A stretch of 64,000 bases of DNA from Lacihabitans sp. CCS-44 (GTDB lineage Bacteria > Bacteroidota > Bacteroidia > Cytophagales > Spirosomataceae). A program made the translations under genes and the position numbers. Below, in pieces: positions 1 to 9,380 of the stretch (position 1 is the first letter of the stretch; the number at the start of each line of letters is the position of its first letter). Under the pieces are notes generated by a model. The model did not search any database, was not told where the DNA came from, and worked only from the letters and a program-made list of their open reading frames with translations. Location of the stretch: NCBI RefSeq assembly GCF_024343735.1, contig NZ_RJUE01000061.1, forward strand, positions 372,001 to 436,000. The letters run 5' to 3'.

Positions 1-639
1 AAAGAGCACTTGTACGAAGAGTTTGAGAAAGTTTATTTTAAAGACCTTATAAATTTTGTAAGAACCGAGTACACTTCAACTATATGTTATCCACCCGGTA
101 AGTTAATTTTTAATGCTTTTGACAAATGTCCTTTTGAAAACACAAAGGTGGTAGTTTTAGGCCAAGATCCTTACCATGGTATAAATCAAGCAAACGGGCT
201 TTGTTTTTCGGTAAGTGATGGAGTGCCTCTTCCACCTTCATTGATCAATATTTTCAAAGAAATTAAGAAAGACCTGAATATAGATATTCCACCGTCGGGT
301 AATCTCGAAAGATGGGCAGAACAAGGAGTGCTACTTTTAAATGCCACCTTGACAGTCCGCGATAGTCAGGCCGGCTCGCACCAAAAACAAGGCTGGGAAA
401 CGTTCACTGACGCTGTAATAACGAAACTTAATCAAGAGCGAGAAAACTTGGTTTTCTTGCTGTGGGGAGCATTTGCACAAAATAAAGGGAAGTTTATTGA
501 CACCTCAAAACATTTGGTCTTAAAGTCAAAACATCCTTCGCCACTTTCTGCAAATCAAGGTGGTTGGTTTGACCAACATCATTTTTCTAAAACCAATGAG
601 TTTCTGAAAAGTAAAGGATTAGAGGAGATAAACTGGTAA
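1..639 (+). CDS. ung: Uracil-DNA glycosylase, 5' end cut by window edge
   Basis: Family 1 uracil-DNA glycosylase, which removes uracil from DNA at the start of base excision repair. The water-activating motif GQDPYHG lies about 50 residues in, and the C-terminal HPSPLSA motif carries the catalytic histidine. The middle segment LLLNATLTVRDSQAGSH is also typical. The frame is open from base 1 (KEHLYEEFEK), which matches the usual start of the family, where a Trp-Lys pair and about a dozen residues come before it. The true start is therefore probably just outside the window. The in-frame TTG at base 10 is the only start codon visible and is unlikely to be used. The visible 212 residues compare with about 220-230 for the family. 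Confidence 0.95.
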   Translation, partial: KEHLYEEFEKVYFKDLINFVRTEYTSTICYPPGKLIFNAFDKCPFENTKVVVLGQDPYHGINQANGLCFSVSDGVPLPPSLINIFKEIKKDLNIDIPPSGNLERWAEQGVLLLNATLTVRDSQAGSHQKQGWETFTDAVITKLNQERENLVFLLWGAFAQNKGKFIDTSKHLVLKSKHPSPLSANQGGWFDQHHFSKTNEFLKSKGLEEINW

Positions 640-686
640 TTCCTTTCTATTTCAGGACTAGATTCAGATTTTCGATTATTATGCTT

Positions 687-694
687 TAGCTTTG
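687..694 (+). promoter_or_regulatory. -7 box TAGCTTTG, possible leaderless transcript
   Basis: The box matches the Bacteroidota -7 consensus TAnnTTTG and ends four bases before the ATG at 699. The expected transcription start would fall at or very near the start codon. No Shine-Dalgarno sequence is present. Confidence 0.5.
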
Positions 695-698
695 TACC

Positions 699-1832
699 AT
701 GCAAAAATACGAAATAGTAGCCACTACTTTGATGGGACTCGAAAACCTCCTGATAGAAGAACTGAGAGGCTTTGGTGCTGAGAATATTGAAAAATTAAGG
801 CGTGCAATACGTTTTGTGGGCGATGATGAGTTGCTTTATAAAGCCAATATGTCGTCCAGAATAGCCGTTCGGTTTCTTGTTCCTATCGATGACTTTGTGG
901 CTGAAAACGAAACCGAGCTATATAACAATGCAAAGTCATTTCCTTGGGAGAAAGTACTGCATTTAAATCAGACTTTTTCTATTGATGCCACCATTAGTGG
1001 TAATCATTTTAGCAATTCGCATTATGTGGCTTTGAAAGTCAAAGATGCCATAGCAGATAGATTTAGAGAAAAAAAAGGCAAAAGACCTGACGTGGGTAAA
1101 GATAACCCAGATATCGTAATTAATATACATGTAACTGGTAGTGAAGTAGTTATATCTTTAGATTCCACAGGAGTAAGTTTGGATAGACGTGGCTACAGAA
1201 TAAAATCAAACGAAGCTCCTATAAACGAGATATTGGCAGCTGGAATAATTTTAATCAGTGGCTGGCATGCAGATTTGCCGTTTTATGACCCTATGGCTGG
1301 CTCAGGTACTTTTAGCATCGAAGCCGCACTTATTGGCACTAAAACACCCCCAAATCTCAACAGATCTTTTTGTTTACAAAACTGGCGAGATTTTGATTCT
1401 GCACTTTTTAACAAAGTAAAATCAGAGTTGAAATCACAGATTATTGATCCAGATCTAAAGATTTTCGCAAGAGATATTATTCCAAAAAATCTGGAAGTCA
1501 TTGCTGAAAATGCAGAATTGGCAGGTATGGACGAATATATAAACTTGAAAAAAGCGGACTTTTTTGAAACTGAACCAACCACCGAAAACGGGATAGTTTT
1601 CCTTAATCCTCCTTATGGCGAAAGAATGAAAATAGACGATGTTTTTGACTTTTACAGTAAAATTGGCGATACGCTCAAACAAAAATATGCTGGCTTTGAA
1701 GCTTGGATGATAAGTTCAGACAAAGAAGCGATAAAGAAAGTTGGACTTAGAGGTGAGCAAAAAATAGACTTGCTTAATGGTGGTTTGGATGCTCGTTTAC
1801 TAAAATATGAGTTGTATAAGGGCAAAAAATAA
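699..1832 (+). CDS. THUMP-domain class I SAM-dependent RNA methyltransferase (RlmL/Trm-G10 type)
   Basis: Probable N2-guanine RNA methyltransferase, most like the N-terminal methyltransferase half of RlmL, which modifies G2445 of 23S rRNA. Residues about 1-160 look like a ferredoxin-like plus THUMP RNA-binding module. The SAM-binding motif DPMAGSGTFSIEAA is near residue 197 and the catalytic NPPYGERM is near residue 302. This NPPY form is the one used by enzymes that methylate exocyclic amines. At 377 residues it has no RlmK half, as is usual in Bacteroidota. The exact target base cannot be told from sequence; a tRNA m2G enzyme is the alternative. The stop codon overlaps a terminator hairpin. 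Confidence 0.88.
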   Translation: MQKYEIVATTLMGLENLLIEELRGFGAENIEKLRRAIRFVGDDELLYKANMSSRIAVRFLVPIDDFVAENETELYNNAKSFPWEKVLHLNQTFSIDATISGNHFSNSHYVALKVKDAIADRFREKKGKRPDVGKDNPDIVINIHVTGSEVVISLDSTGVSLDRRGYRIKSNEAPINEILAAGIILISGWHADLPFYDPMAGSGTFSIEAALIGTKTPPNLNRSFCLQNWRDFDSALFNKVKSELKSQIIDPDLKIFARDIIPKNLEVIAENAELAGMDEYINLKKADFFETEPTTENGIVFLNPPYGERMKIDDVFDFYSKIGDTLKQKYAGFEAWMISSDKEAIKKVGLRGEQKIDLLNGGLDARLLKYELYKGKK

Positions 1833-1857
1833 GGCTACTTCGATTAAAAGTAGCCTT
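1831..1857. terminator. Bidirectional terminator hairpin
   Basis: A perfect 10-bp stem (AAGGCTACTT / AAGTAGCCTT) with a 7-base loop lies between the convergent methyltransferase and lepB genes. An A-rich run precedes it and a short T run follows, so it can serve both strands. Confidence 0.8.
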
Positions 1858-1882
1858 AAAACATATTTTGGAATTTCTAGTC

Positions 1883-3016
1883 TTACTTTATCAAGCTAAA
1901 CAATCTGCTCCATCTGATTTTGTTTAACAAACTTCCGTTTGCATCGATGGACATCCAGATGAACACTGCTTTACCCACTATGTGGTCAGCAGGAACAAAT
2001 CCCCAAAATCTTGAATCATCTGACTCGTAACGGTTGTCTCCCATCATGAAGTAATAATCCTGATTGAAAGTATATTCGTTTACTTGTTTACCATCTATAA
2101 ATATCTTCCCGTTTTTGTATTCAGCGTTTTTGTTTAAGTCAAAAACAGTAATTACTGACTTGTACATTGCTATGTTTTTGTCTGTCAACTGAATTTTCAT
2201 CCCTTTCTTTGGAACCGTGAATGGCTCAAAATTGTCTCTGTTGTTTGAAAACAAAGTCGTTTGATGCGGAAATGCATTATAATTTTGATCCGTAGTGTCA
2301 CCCTTAGCAATTATGTCAGGAAAAATATTCGTCACAAAATCATATTTCTTCAATTCTGCTAAAGCCGATTCTGTGGAATTGATAGAATAATAGATTTTCC
2401 CATTTTCTGAACGCTCGCCTTTGTTTTCGATACCCAGTTTCTCAAACAATTTCTCATTTACATTGGTATTCGTTTCGATGCTGTAATACTTTTGAGTATT
2501 GGCAGCATTATCAAATTTCTTGTTGTTTACATAAACCTCCGAATTTCTGATATCTACCACGTCTCCGCCAATACCTATACATCTTTTGATATAATTGGTT
2601 CTCAAATCCACTGGATATTTGTCAAAACCACCGTAAGGATCAGGTCTTTCAGGACAACCTGGATAGTTAAACACAACCACATCACCGTTTTTCACAGAAG
2701 TGAAGCCCGGAAGTCTAAAATTAGGTATTTGAATAGCGTCTGAATAAGAAGGTATTTCTGTGAACCAAATTTTCTGGTGCGTAAGCGGAACTTGAAGAAT
2801 GGTTTTTGGAGTTCTAGCTCCATAATGTACTTTTGAAACAAAAAGGAAATCGTTTATCAATAAACTTTTTTCCATTGAGCCTGTCGGAATGGTGTAGGCT
2901 TCTAAAAACAATCCTCTAATAAGTGTAGCGGCTACAACTGCAAAAAGCACTGAGTCCCACCACTCACGCATTGCCGATTTTTGTTTTTTTGGTTTCTTAT
3001 TTTCTTGTTCTGCCAT
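1883..3016 (-). CDS. lepB: Signal peptidase I
   Basis: Membrane-bound leader peptidase that cleaves signal peptides from Sec-exported proteins. One N-terminal membrane segment spans about residues 22-40. The catalytic serine is Ser47 in TIPTGSMEKS, the general-base lysine is Lys144 in NYIKRCIGIGGD, and the C-terminal box GDNRYESDDSRFWG is near residue 325. Between the Lys motif and the last box there is an insert of roughly 150 residues, which makes the protein (377 aa) longer than the E. coli enzyme; such inserts are common in Bacteroidota. It is transcribed alone, convergent with the upstream methyltransferase gene. Confidence 0.95.
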   Translation of the reverse strand: MAEQENKKPKKQKSAMREWWDSVLFAVVAATLIRGLFLEAYTIPTGSMEKSLLINDFLFVSKVHYGARTPKTILQVPLTHQKIWFTEIPSYSDAIQIPNFRLPGFTSVKNGDVVVFNYPGCPERPDPYGGFDKYPVDLRTNYIKRCIGIGGDVVDIRNSEVYVNNKKFDNAANTQKYYSIETNTNVNEKLFEKLGIENKGERSENGKIYYSINSTESALAELKKYDFVTNIFPDIIAKGDTTDQNYNAFPHQTTLFSNNRDNFEPFTVPKKGMKIQLTDKNIAMYKSVITVFDLNKNAEYKNGKIFIDGKQVNEYTFNQDYYFMMGDNRYESDDSRFWGFVPADHIVGKAVFIWMSIDANGSLLNKIRWSRLFSLIK

Positions 3017-3040
3017 GAAATAATTTCAGATTAATTTTTA

Positions 3041-3048
3041 CAAAAATA
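3041..3048 (-). promoter_or_regulatory. -7 box for lepB
   Basis: Read on the minus strand the bases are TATTTTTG, a match to TAnnTTTG, 24 bases before the lepB ATG. No convincing -33 element was found at the right spacing. Confidence 0.4.
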
Positions 3049-3102
3049 AATAAAATACGCCAAAAGCTCTAAAATAATTGCTTGATTGGCAAAATATAAG
3101 GA

Positions 3103-3345
3103 TTAATCCACCGAATCGATGATGGCGTCAAAATCGTTTTCCATGTCTTTAAAACGCTCCACCACCTTTTTTAGAAAACTATCGCCCATCATTTCTTCAA
3201 TATCCTCTTCTCCTGAAACATCTAACTCAGAAACTTTGTAAATTTGCTCAAACATTCCAGCTTCAAACTTTATAATATATTTGTTGTTGAATTGATAAAG
3301 CTCTGCTTTGCAGAAATCATTCTCTATATTTTTTACAAACCTCAT
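3103..3345 (-). CDS. Small conserved hypothetical protein
   Basis: An 80-residue acidic soluble protein with no signal peptide or membrane segment. I recognise the general type as a short protein often found near lepB in Bacteroidota, but no function is known to me. The frame is open further upstream through a non-ATG start at 3405. I chose the ATG at 3343-3345 because the longer form would run far into the divergent TPR gene. This ATG shares the tetranucleotide CATG with the start of that gene, so the two start codons overlap head to head. Confidence 0.6.
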   Translation of the reverse strand: MRFVKNIENDFCKAELYQFNNKYIIKFEAGMFEQIYKVSELDVSGEEDIEEMMGDSFLKKVVERFKDMENDFDAIIDSVD

Positions 3346-4357
3346 GAAAAAGTTATTAATTATTGTTTTGTTGGCTCCTCTTTTTTGGGCGTGCAAAGGT
3401 AACAAAGAATCTGCTGAATTTTTTAAACGTGGAAATTTTCATTTTAAAAAAAATGAACTCGAAAAAGCCGAACATTTTTTTTCTGAGGCCATAAAAAAGA
3501 ATTCTGACTTTGCTGATGCTTACAACAACAGAGGTGTTGTGTATCTGAAAGTTGGAAGAACCGACGAAGCCTTAAAAGATTTTGAAAAGGCCGTTTCACT
3601 TGATGAATCCTTTGTGGATGCAAAACTTAATTTGGGTCGGATTTATAGCGAAATGGGAAAGACAACCGAAGCTGAGAATCTTTTTAAAGCCATAGAAAAG
3701 AAGCTAGAAAAATCCAGTGAGTTTTATAATTCTTATGGACAAAATTTTGTTAGACAGAATCATTTTCCAGAGGGAGAGCAGATGTTGGCAAAATCATTGG
3801 CCTTAAACCCCAAAAATATTGAGGCCCTGGCGAACATTTCCTATTTGAAAACCGTGACTAATCAACCAGCAGAAGCACGAAAATATCTAACAAAAGCACA
3901 AGCGTTGGATAAAGAAAACCCGGTAGTTTTCAATAATTTGGCGGTTCTTGATGGGAAAGAACGAAATTTTGATTCGGCGATTAAAAACCTTTTGCTTGCT
4001 GAAAACAAAGAAGTTAACAATATTATTTATGTTAACAATTTGGCTTTATTCTATTTTGAAAGTGATAAGTATTTTCTTGGAAAAGAAAAACTGGAGAAGG
4101 CCATTAAAATTGATGATGAAAATCCATACGTCATTAGAAATCAAGGAATTCAGGCATTTATGGACAAGGATTTTGTAAAAGCAATGGGACTTTTCTCAAA
4201 AGTTGAGGCCTCCAATCCTGAAGTTGATTATATCTATTATTATGTCGGAAAAACGTTTTTGGCTATGGGTAAGAGTAAAGAAGCTTGTGAAAATTTTAAA
4301 ATTGGAGCAAAACTCAATGAAAGTTGGAGCAAGAAATTCGCAGACAATTGCCGTTAA
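3344..4357 (+). CDS. TPR-repeat lipoprotein
   Basis: Predicted outer-membrane or periplasmic lipoprotein of 338 residues. The first 19 residues ([19 protein letters not shown]) form a lipoprotein signal with the cysteine at position 17. The rest consists of about eight tetratricopeptide repeats, for example the run with A-x-A-YNNRG-Y-x-x-G motifs around residues 55-90. TPR proteins act as docking scaffolds, but the partner cannot be inferred. The frame is open 36 bases further upstream, but the ATG at 3344 gives a proper signal peptide and is preferred. The stop codon overlaps that of queG by four bases in a convergent arrangement. Confidence 0.85.
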   Translation: MKKLLIIVLLAPLFWACKGNKESAEFFKRGNFHFKKNELEKAEHFFSEAIKKNSDFADAYNNRGVVYLKVGRTDEALKDFEKAVSLDESFVDAKLNLGRIYSEMGKTTEAENLFKAIEKKLEKSSEFYNSYGQNFVRQNHFPEGEQMLAKSLALNPKNIEALANISYLKTVTNQPAEARKYLTKAQALDKENPVVFNNLAVLDGKERNFDSAIKNLLLAENKEVNNIIYVNNLALFYFESDKYFLGKEKLEKAIKIDDENPYVIRNQGIQAFMDKDFVKAMGLFSKVEASNPEVDYIYYYVGKTFLAMGKSKEACENFKIGAKLNESWSKKFADNCR

Positions 4358-5283
4358 GAATTTTTTTTCAGGAAATCAATATTTCGCATCAAACCTTCAA
4401 ATTTGGTGCGTTTGATTGCAGAATTTTTGAAGGTTTTTGAGAATACTTCTTGGGTGATTTCTTCCCAATTTTTAAGGCTTTTTAAGTCTTCATTCGGTAG
4501 AAATTCAACAGTCTTGTGTGGTTTGGCGAACGAATTCCAAGGACATACATCCTGGCAGATGTCACAACCAAACGCCCATTTTTCCATTTTATCCTTAAAT
4601 TCCGTAGGAATATTTTCTTTTAATTCAATGGTCAAATAACTAATGCATTTACTTCCATCAACCACGTAGGGATCACTTATGGCATCTGTAGGGCAAGCAT
4701 CTATACAAGCCGTACAAGTGCCGCAATAATCTTTTATCGGGCCGTCATAATTGAGTTCTAGGTCACAAATAATTTCTCCAATAAAGAAAAAACTCCCAAT
4801 TTTTCGATTAATCAAATTGCTGTGTTTTCCTATCCAACCAAGACCACCTTTTTTAGCCCAAACTTTGTCCATAACAGGAGCAGAATCAACAAAAACTCTA
4901 GCGTTTATATCACCTATTTCGGTTTGCATTTCTGCAAAAAGTTTAGAAAGTTTATCCTTCATAACAAAATGATAATCAGTGCCGTAAGCATATTTTGAGA
5001 TTTTGTAATCTTGCTCAGTAAGTTCTTCTTCAGGATAATAATTGAGAATGAAAGTTATAACAGATTTTGCACCATCTACTAGTAATCGTGGATCAAGCCT
5101 TTTGTCGAAATAGTTGGCCATATAAGCCATTTTACCATTGTAATTTTTATGGAGCCAAGTTTCTAGTAGTTTGGCTTCGCTTTCTAGGAATTCTGCTTTA
5201 GAAATACCACAAAAATCAAAGCCCAGCTCTGCAGCTTTAGATTTTATGAAGGCCGTATTTTTGTCTTTTTGCAAGAAAATCAA
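4354..5283 (-). CDS. queG: Epoxyqueuosine reductase
   Basis: Cobalamin and 4Fe-4S enzyme that carries out the last step of queuosine synthesis in tRNA. The N-terminal part contains the family signature [16 protein letters not shown]. Two ferredoxin cysteine clusters follow: [12 protein letters not shown] near residue 187 and [11 protein letters not shown] near residue 238. The length of 309 residues is normal for the short (HEAT-less) form of the Bacteroidota. The only start codon in a plausible place is TTG at 5281-5283, and a TAnnTTTG box ends just eight bases before it, so the TTG start and a very short leader are likely. Confidence 0.93.
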   Translation of the reverse strand: MIFLQKDKNTAFIKSKAAELGFDFCGISKAEFLESEAKLLETWLHKNYNGKMAYMANYFDKRLDPRLLVDGAKSVITFILNYYPEEELTEQDYKISKYAYGTDYHFVMKDKLSKLFAEMQTEIGDINARVFVDSAPVMDKVWAKKGGLGWIGKHSNLINRKIGSFFFIGEIICDLELNYDGPIKDYCGTCTACIDACPTDAISDPYVVDGSKCISYLTIELKENIPTEFKDKMEKWAFGCDICQDVCPWNSFAKPHKTVEFLPNEDLKSLKNWEEITQEVFSKTFKNSAIKRTKFEGLMRNIDFLKKNS

Positions 5284-5291
5284 TTTTTGTT

Positions 5292-5299
5292 CAAATGTA
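5292..5299 (-). promoter_or_regulatory. -7 box for queG
   Basis: The minus strand reads TACATTTG, a match to TAnnTTTG, eight bases upstream of the TTG start. Its position supports that start over any internal ATG. Confidence 0.45.
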
Positions 5300-5380
5300 C
5301 TTTGCTTTATTTTCTGTGCAAAGGTTTTTTATTGTCTTGTTTGAAAACTATTTTTGTAAAAATCAATACATTTAACGTGT

Positions 5381-6580
5381 ATGACTTATTTTACCCGTGC
5401 TTTTATAATAGTTTCCATTTTTGGTATATCGTGCCAGCGGCCGCCTGATTTACCCCCATTTGTAATTACTGCCACTGTACTCGAAAACAGTACATCAGCT
5501 CGATTGGATTGGCCTTTGGTAGAAGATTCTAGGATTGGGCCAGTGAGATATGATCTTTATTTGGAGAATACCTTGATAGCAAGCAATTTGAATGCAATTT
5601 CATATACCTTAAATAATCTAAATTACAACACTGCCTACAGTGGAACATTAGTTGGAAAAACCCTTACTGGCGATACCGAATCCGCAGAATTTTCATTTAC
5701 AACTGGAAAAGAATACATCGCCATACCAGACGCTGGTCTCGAACAAGCTTTAATTGCTGGAGGATTTGACACAGAAGGACTTACCAATGGTAAAATGATC
5801 AAAGTGGATGCTTTATTGGTTAAAAATTTGAAGGCTAATAATAGAAATATTTCTAATCTTGAAGGCCTACAGCATTTCGTAAATTTGGAAGTTGCAGATT
5901 TATCTACTAATCAAATAAGTCAAATAAATTTGGGCCAAAATCTAAAAATATCTGAGATAAATTTAGGGAGCAATCAGCTGTCAAATCTTAATCTGTCACC
6001 CAATATTAATTTGAGGTATTTATACGTTTTCAAAAATAACCTTTCTCAACTCAATATTACCCAGAATGCACAATTGGAGGTATTAGTTGCAGATTATAAC
6101 AATTTGTCAAGTATTGATATTAGTAGGAATACAGTTCTAAACAGTCTAGGACTCAGCCATAACACCATTAATCAAATTAATCTTTCTTCCAATCCAAGGC
6201 TTGCAGATTTAGATTTGAGTTATAACCCCATATCTGGTTTTAGCCTTTCAGCTTCATCTTTGTTGCTTAATTTAGCGTGTCAATCATGTAGTTTGACTGG
6301 AATTGGAGTAGGGAATTTGACTAATCTAGTATATTTGGATGTTTCGAAAAATTTAATTTCAAGCATTAGTTTAACCAATAATATCGCTTTGAAAACTTTA
6401 AATGTTTCAAATAACAATTTGAATACGCTAAATTTGAAAAATAATCCGAATTTATCCATCCTCAATACTGAAAATAACAATAATCTTTCTCAAATTTGTG
6501 TTTTGAATGTGCCTTTGGCCTTAAGCTATGAAGATTGGGTAAAGGATGTCTCTACCATTTATAGTTCTAATTGTAATTAA
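5381..6580 (+). CDS. Secreted leucine-rich-repeat protein with fibronectin-like domain
   Basis: A 399-residue exported protein. Residues 1-18 (MTYFTRAFIIVSIFGISC) form a signal sequence ending in a cysteine, so it may be a lipoprotein, although glycine at -3 makes a weak lipobox. Residues about 25-110 look like a fibronectin type III domain. Residues about 115-370 hold around eleven degenerate leucine-rich repeats of 20-22 residues with the pattern L-x-x-L-x-L-S-x-N-x-I/L, many rich in Asn. The segment before them (IPDAGLEQALIAGGFDTEG) is the usual cap in LRR surface proteins of Bacteroidota. A binding role is likely; the ligand is unknown. Confidence 0.8.
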   Translation: MTYFTRAFIIVSIFGISCQRPPDLPPFVITATVLENSTSARLDWPLVEDSRIGPVRYDLYLENTLIASNLNAISYTLNNLNYNTAYSGTLVGKTLTGDTESAEFSFTTGKEYIAIPDAGLEQALIAGGFDTEGLTNGKMIKVDALLVKNLKANNRNISNLEGLQHFVNLEVADLSTNQISQINLGQNLKISEINLGSNQLSNLNLSPNINLRYLYVFKNNLSQLNITQNAQLEVLVADYNNLSSIDISRNTVLNSLGLSHNTINQINLSSNPRLADLDLSYNPISGFSLSASSLLLNLACQSCSLTGIGVGNLTNLVYLDVSKNLISSISLTNNIALKTLNVSNNNLNTLNLKNNPNLSILNTENNNNLSQICVLNVPLALSYEDWVKDVSTIYSSNCN

Positions 6581-6586
6581 TTAAAT

Positions 6587-7360
6587 ATGACATACGCTAC
6601 AACAGAAATAACCAGTGCAGAGATATTATCTGACAATCCAGTACATCAAAGGTTATATTTTCCTTATGAATTGGCCGCAAAAATTATAAGTGGGAAAGTA
6701 CTGGAATTGGGCTGTGGTTGGGGCCGTGGTGTGGAGAAATTAATTAGCAATTGTGATCATTTTACGGGTTTAGATAAAAACGAACCACTTATAAAAGCTC
6801 TTCAAGAAAAGCATCCAAAACACTATTTTAATACCGCAAATCTTCCTTTACTGACTGAATTTGAGGATAACACCTTCGATTTCATCGTTACTTTTCAAGT
6901 AATTGAACACATTCAAGACGACCACAAATTTCTCCAAGAAGCACATAGGGTATTAAAGCCAGGCGGGAAAATATTGCTAACTACCGTTAACAAAGAGTAT
7001 TCTCTTAGCCGAAATCCGTGGCATATCAGAGAATATAAAACGAATGAATTAAAATCTCTGATGTTGAAATATTTCAAAACGCTGGATGCTAAAGGTGTGG
7101 GCGGCAATGATAAAGTTTGGGAATATTACGCTCAAAATAAGGCCTCTGTAAATAAAATTATGCGTTGGGATATCTTTAATCTCCAACACAATTTACCAGC
7201 TTGGATTCTTAGAATTCCTTATGAAATACTAAACAGATTCAATAGGAATAAACTTTTGCAACAATCTGAAGGCTTAGCAGCGGAGATTAACTGGGACGAT
7301 CATTATTTGAGCGATGAGCCAGAGAAATGCATAGACTATTTCTTTGTGGCCACTAAATAA
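6587..7360 (+). CDS. Class I SAM-dependent methyltransferase
   Basis: A 257-residue soluble methyltransferase of the Methyltransf_11 type. The SAM-binding motif LELGCGWGRG lies near residue 40, with the acidic motif II (GLDKNEP) after it and FQVIEHIQDD near residue 105. The substrate is not evident; the helical C-terminal part (residues 170-235) resembles enzymes acting on small or lipid-like molecules. It begins six bases after the LRR gene and its TAA overlaps the hemW ATG by one base, so the three genes are probably co-transcribed. Confidence 0.85.
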   Translation: MTYATTEITSAEILSDNPVHQRLYFPYELAAKIISGKVLELGCGWGRGVEKLISNCDHFTGLDKNEPLIKALQEKHPKHYFNTANLPLLTEFEDNTFDFIVTFQVIEHIQDDHKFLQEAHRVLKPGGKILLTTVNKEYSLSRNPWHIREYKTNELKSLMLKYFKTLDAKGVGGNDKVWEYYAQNKASVNKIMRWDIFNLQHNLPAWILRIPYEILNRFNRNKLLQQSEGLAAEINWDDHYLSDEPEKCIDYFFVATK

Positions 7361-8499
7361 TGCATCTCTACATTCATATTCCTTTTTGTAAACAGGCTTG
7401 TTATTATTGTGACTTTCATTTCAGCACCAATCTTTCTTTGAAGGACAAAATGGTGGATGCCATTTGTAAGGAAATTGAACTTCAGAAAGATTATCTCCTA
7501 AACAAGAAACTTCAGACCATTTATTTTGGCGGTGGTACTCCTTCCCTACTTTCTGGTGGCGATTTCGAAAAGATTTTTAAAGCCATTTCAAATTTCTATG
7601 ATGTATCTTCCCTTGAAGAAACTACCATAGAAACCAATCCTGACGATATTAATTTAGAGAAAATCAATGAATGGAAATCATTCGGAATCGATAGAGTAAG
7701 TTTGGGAATTCAGACTTTTGATAATGATTTATTGAAGTTTATGAATCGGGCACACGATTCAAATCAAAGCTTTTTTGCGTTAGATTTACTTTTAAACAAT
7801 AGTCTCGAAAATATCACTATAGATTTGATTTATGCTAAAAATGCGAAGGATTTTGATATTGAAAAGCAGAATTGCATTCTTAGAAATGACTTAAAAATAA
7901 TTGAGAAATACAATCTAAACCATATTTCGGCCTATAACTTGACCATTGAAGATTCTACAGTTTTTGGAAAATGGGTAAAGCAAAAAAAGCTAGAACCCAT
8001 CAGTGAAGATTATGCGGCAGAACAATATGACATTCTCGTTAATAATTTAACTAGCCAAGGTTTCGAACAATACGAGGTTTCTAATTTTGCAAAAAACGGG
8101 AAGTATGCTCTTCACAATTCGTCTTATTGGAAAAATGAAGAATATTTAGGAATTGGGCCGTCTGCTCATTCATATAACTTGATTTCTCGCCAAGCAAATG
8201 TTTCTAATAACTCTAAATATATTGCTGCCTTAGAATCGGGAAAAGTGCCTTTTTCGATAGAGAATCTTAGTATTTCAGACAAAGTAAATGATTATTTATT
8301 GTGTGGTTTAAGGACAATTTGGGGAATTGATACAAAAAAAATATCCCAAATTGTCGGGGAAATTCCTCCAACTTTTTGGGATACTTTAGATATTTTGAAA
8401 AATCAAAATCTTGTATTTCAATCTGGAAATTCTATCAAAATCACAGCACAAGGAAGAATTTTTTCCGATAAAATCGCCTCTGATTTATTTTTTGATTGA
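7360..8499 (+). CDS. hemW: Radical SAM heme chaperone HemW
   Basis: A 379-residue radical SAM protein of the HemW/HemN-like family, which delivers heme to membrane targets; older annotation calls it coproporphyrinogen oxidase. The iron-sulfur motif is HIPFCKQACYYCDFHF with Cys10, Cys14 and Cys17. Unlike true HemN (C-x3-C-x2-C-x-C) the fourth cysteine is replaced, here by Phe19, which is the HemW signature. The IYFGGGTPSLL motif follows near residue 55. It is translationally coupled to the methyltransferase in front (TAATG) and ends directly against the convergent bacilliredoxin gene with no base between. Confidence 0.92.
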   Translation: MHLYIHIPFCKQACYYCDFHFSTNLSLKDKMVDAICKEIELQKDYLLNKKLQTIYFGGGTPSLLSGGDFEKIFKAISNFYDVSSLEETTIETNPDDINLEKINEWKSFGIDRVSLGIQTFDNDLLKFMNRAHDSNQSFFALDLLLNNSLENITIDLIYAKNAKDFDIEKQNCILRNDLKIIEKYNLNHISAYNLTIEDSTVFGKWVKQKKLEPISEDYAAEQYDILVNNLTSQGFEQYEVSNFAKNGKYALHNSSYWKNEEYLGIGPSAHSYNLISRQANVSNNSKYIAALESGKVPFSIENLSISDKVNDYLLCGLRTIWGIDTKKISQIVGEIPPTFWDTLDILKNQNLVFQSGNSIKITAQGRIFSDKIASDLFFD

Positions 8500-8922
8500 T
8501 TACTCAGCTATACAAACATCTTCGTAAACTGCTGCCAAATGGCCACCAATCATTTGTGCTGAACGACCCTCAATGTGGTGTCTCTCAACAAAATGAACCA
8601 ATTCTCCGTCTTTAAACAATGCAATCGATGGCGATGATGGAGGCAATGGGATGTATTCACGCATACGTTGAGTTGCTTCAGTGTCCACACCAGCAAAAAC
8701 TGTTACCAACTGGTTAGGTTTTACTTCTGACATTTCAAGCGAAAGCTTCGCACCTGGGCGACAAGTACCTGCTGCACAGCCACATACTGAATTTATAACT
8801 ACTAGAGCAGTGCCTTTTTGATTGGCCATAAATTGGTCAACTTCTTCGGCTGTCTGCAAAGACTGAAAACCTACCGAAGTAAGGTCTGCTTTCATTGGTT
8901 CTACTAAATGGGGAGGATACAT
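8500..8922 (-). CDS. BrxA/BrxB-type bacilliredoxin (YphP/YqiW family)
   Basis: A 140-residue thioredoxin-fold protein. The redox motif Cys-Gly-Cys (residues 47-49 in NSVCGCAAGTCRPG) defines the family. In Bacillus these proteins remove bacillithiol from S-thiolated proteins; in Bacteroidota the thiol partner is less certain. It is the last gene of the minus-strand run that begins with sufC, about 86 bases after the DUF59 gene, which suggests a thiol or Fe-S maintenance role. A third cysteine (Cys53) follows the CGC motif, where the Bacillus proteins as I recall them have Ala. Confidence 0.9.
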   Translation of the reverse strand: MYPPHLVEPMKADLTSVGFQSLQTAEEVDQFMANQKGTALVVINSVCGCAAGTCRPGAKLSLEMSEVKPNQLVTVFAGVDTEATQRMREYIPLPPSSPSIALFKDGELVHFVERHHIEGRSAQMIGGHLAAVYEDVCIAE

Positions 8923-8939
8923 TGTTTCTTAATTTTATT

Positions 8940-8956
8940 CCCCGACCCCTTCGGGG
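8940..8956. other. GC-rich hairpin between suf genes
   Basis: A 6-bp stem (CCCCGA / TCGGGG) with a 5-base loop sits in an otherwise AT-rich gap. There is no T run on the minus-strand exit side, so it is a poor terminator. It may be an RNA processing site or a copy of a dispersed intergenic element. Confidence 0.4.
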
Positions 8957-9008
8957 GAGTTTTAAAAATCAACAGCATTTTTGGAGGGGTAAACTCAAAA
9001 AAGCTTTT

Positions 9009-9326
9009 TTATAAAAATCCTAATTCTAATTTTGCAACATCACTCATCATTTCTGTTCCATAAGGTGGATCAAAAGTCAATTCGATGCTTACGTCATTTA
9101 CTCCTTCAACTTCCCTTATTTTTTGCTCAATCTCCGATGGAATAGCCTCTGCTGAAGGACACGACGGAGAAGTGAGTGTCATTAAAACAAACACGTTATT
9201 AACAGGGAAAATTTTGATATCGTAAATAAGTCCAAGTTCAAAAACATCCACAGGAATTTCAGGATCATAAACCTGCTTTATGGCTTCTATCACTTTGGCT
9301 TTCAATTCTTCTTCTTGCGTATCCAT
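9009..9326 (-). CDS. DUF59/MIP18-family Fe-S assembly protein (SufT-like)
   Basis: A 105-residue single-domain DUF59 protein. The VYDPEIPVDVFELGLIYDI motif near residue 20 and the TLTSPSCPSAE motif with the reactive cysteine near residue 55 are both present. Relatives (PaaD, SufT, MIP18) help to mature or deliver Fe-S clusters. It follows sufE after 54 bases on the same strand, where a gene of this type is usual in Bacteroidota SUF operons. Confidence 0.88.
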   Translation of the reverse strand: MDTQEEELKAKVIEAIKQVYDPEIPVDVFELGLIYDIKIFPVNNVFVLMTLTSPSCPSAEAIPSEIEQKIREVEGVNDVSIELTFDPPYGTEMMSDVAKLELGFL

Positions 9327-9380
9327 TTCAATTAGGTTTTAAATACTTCTAAAAAACACAACGAATTTTAATAAAGTTCT

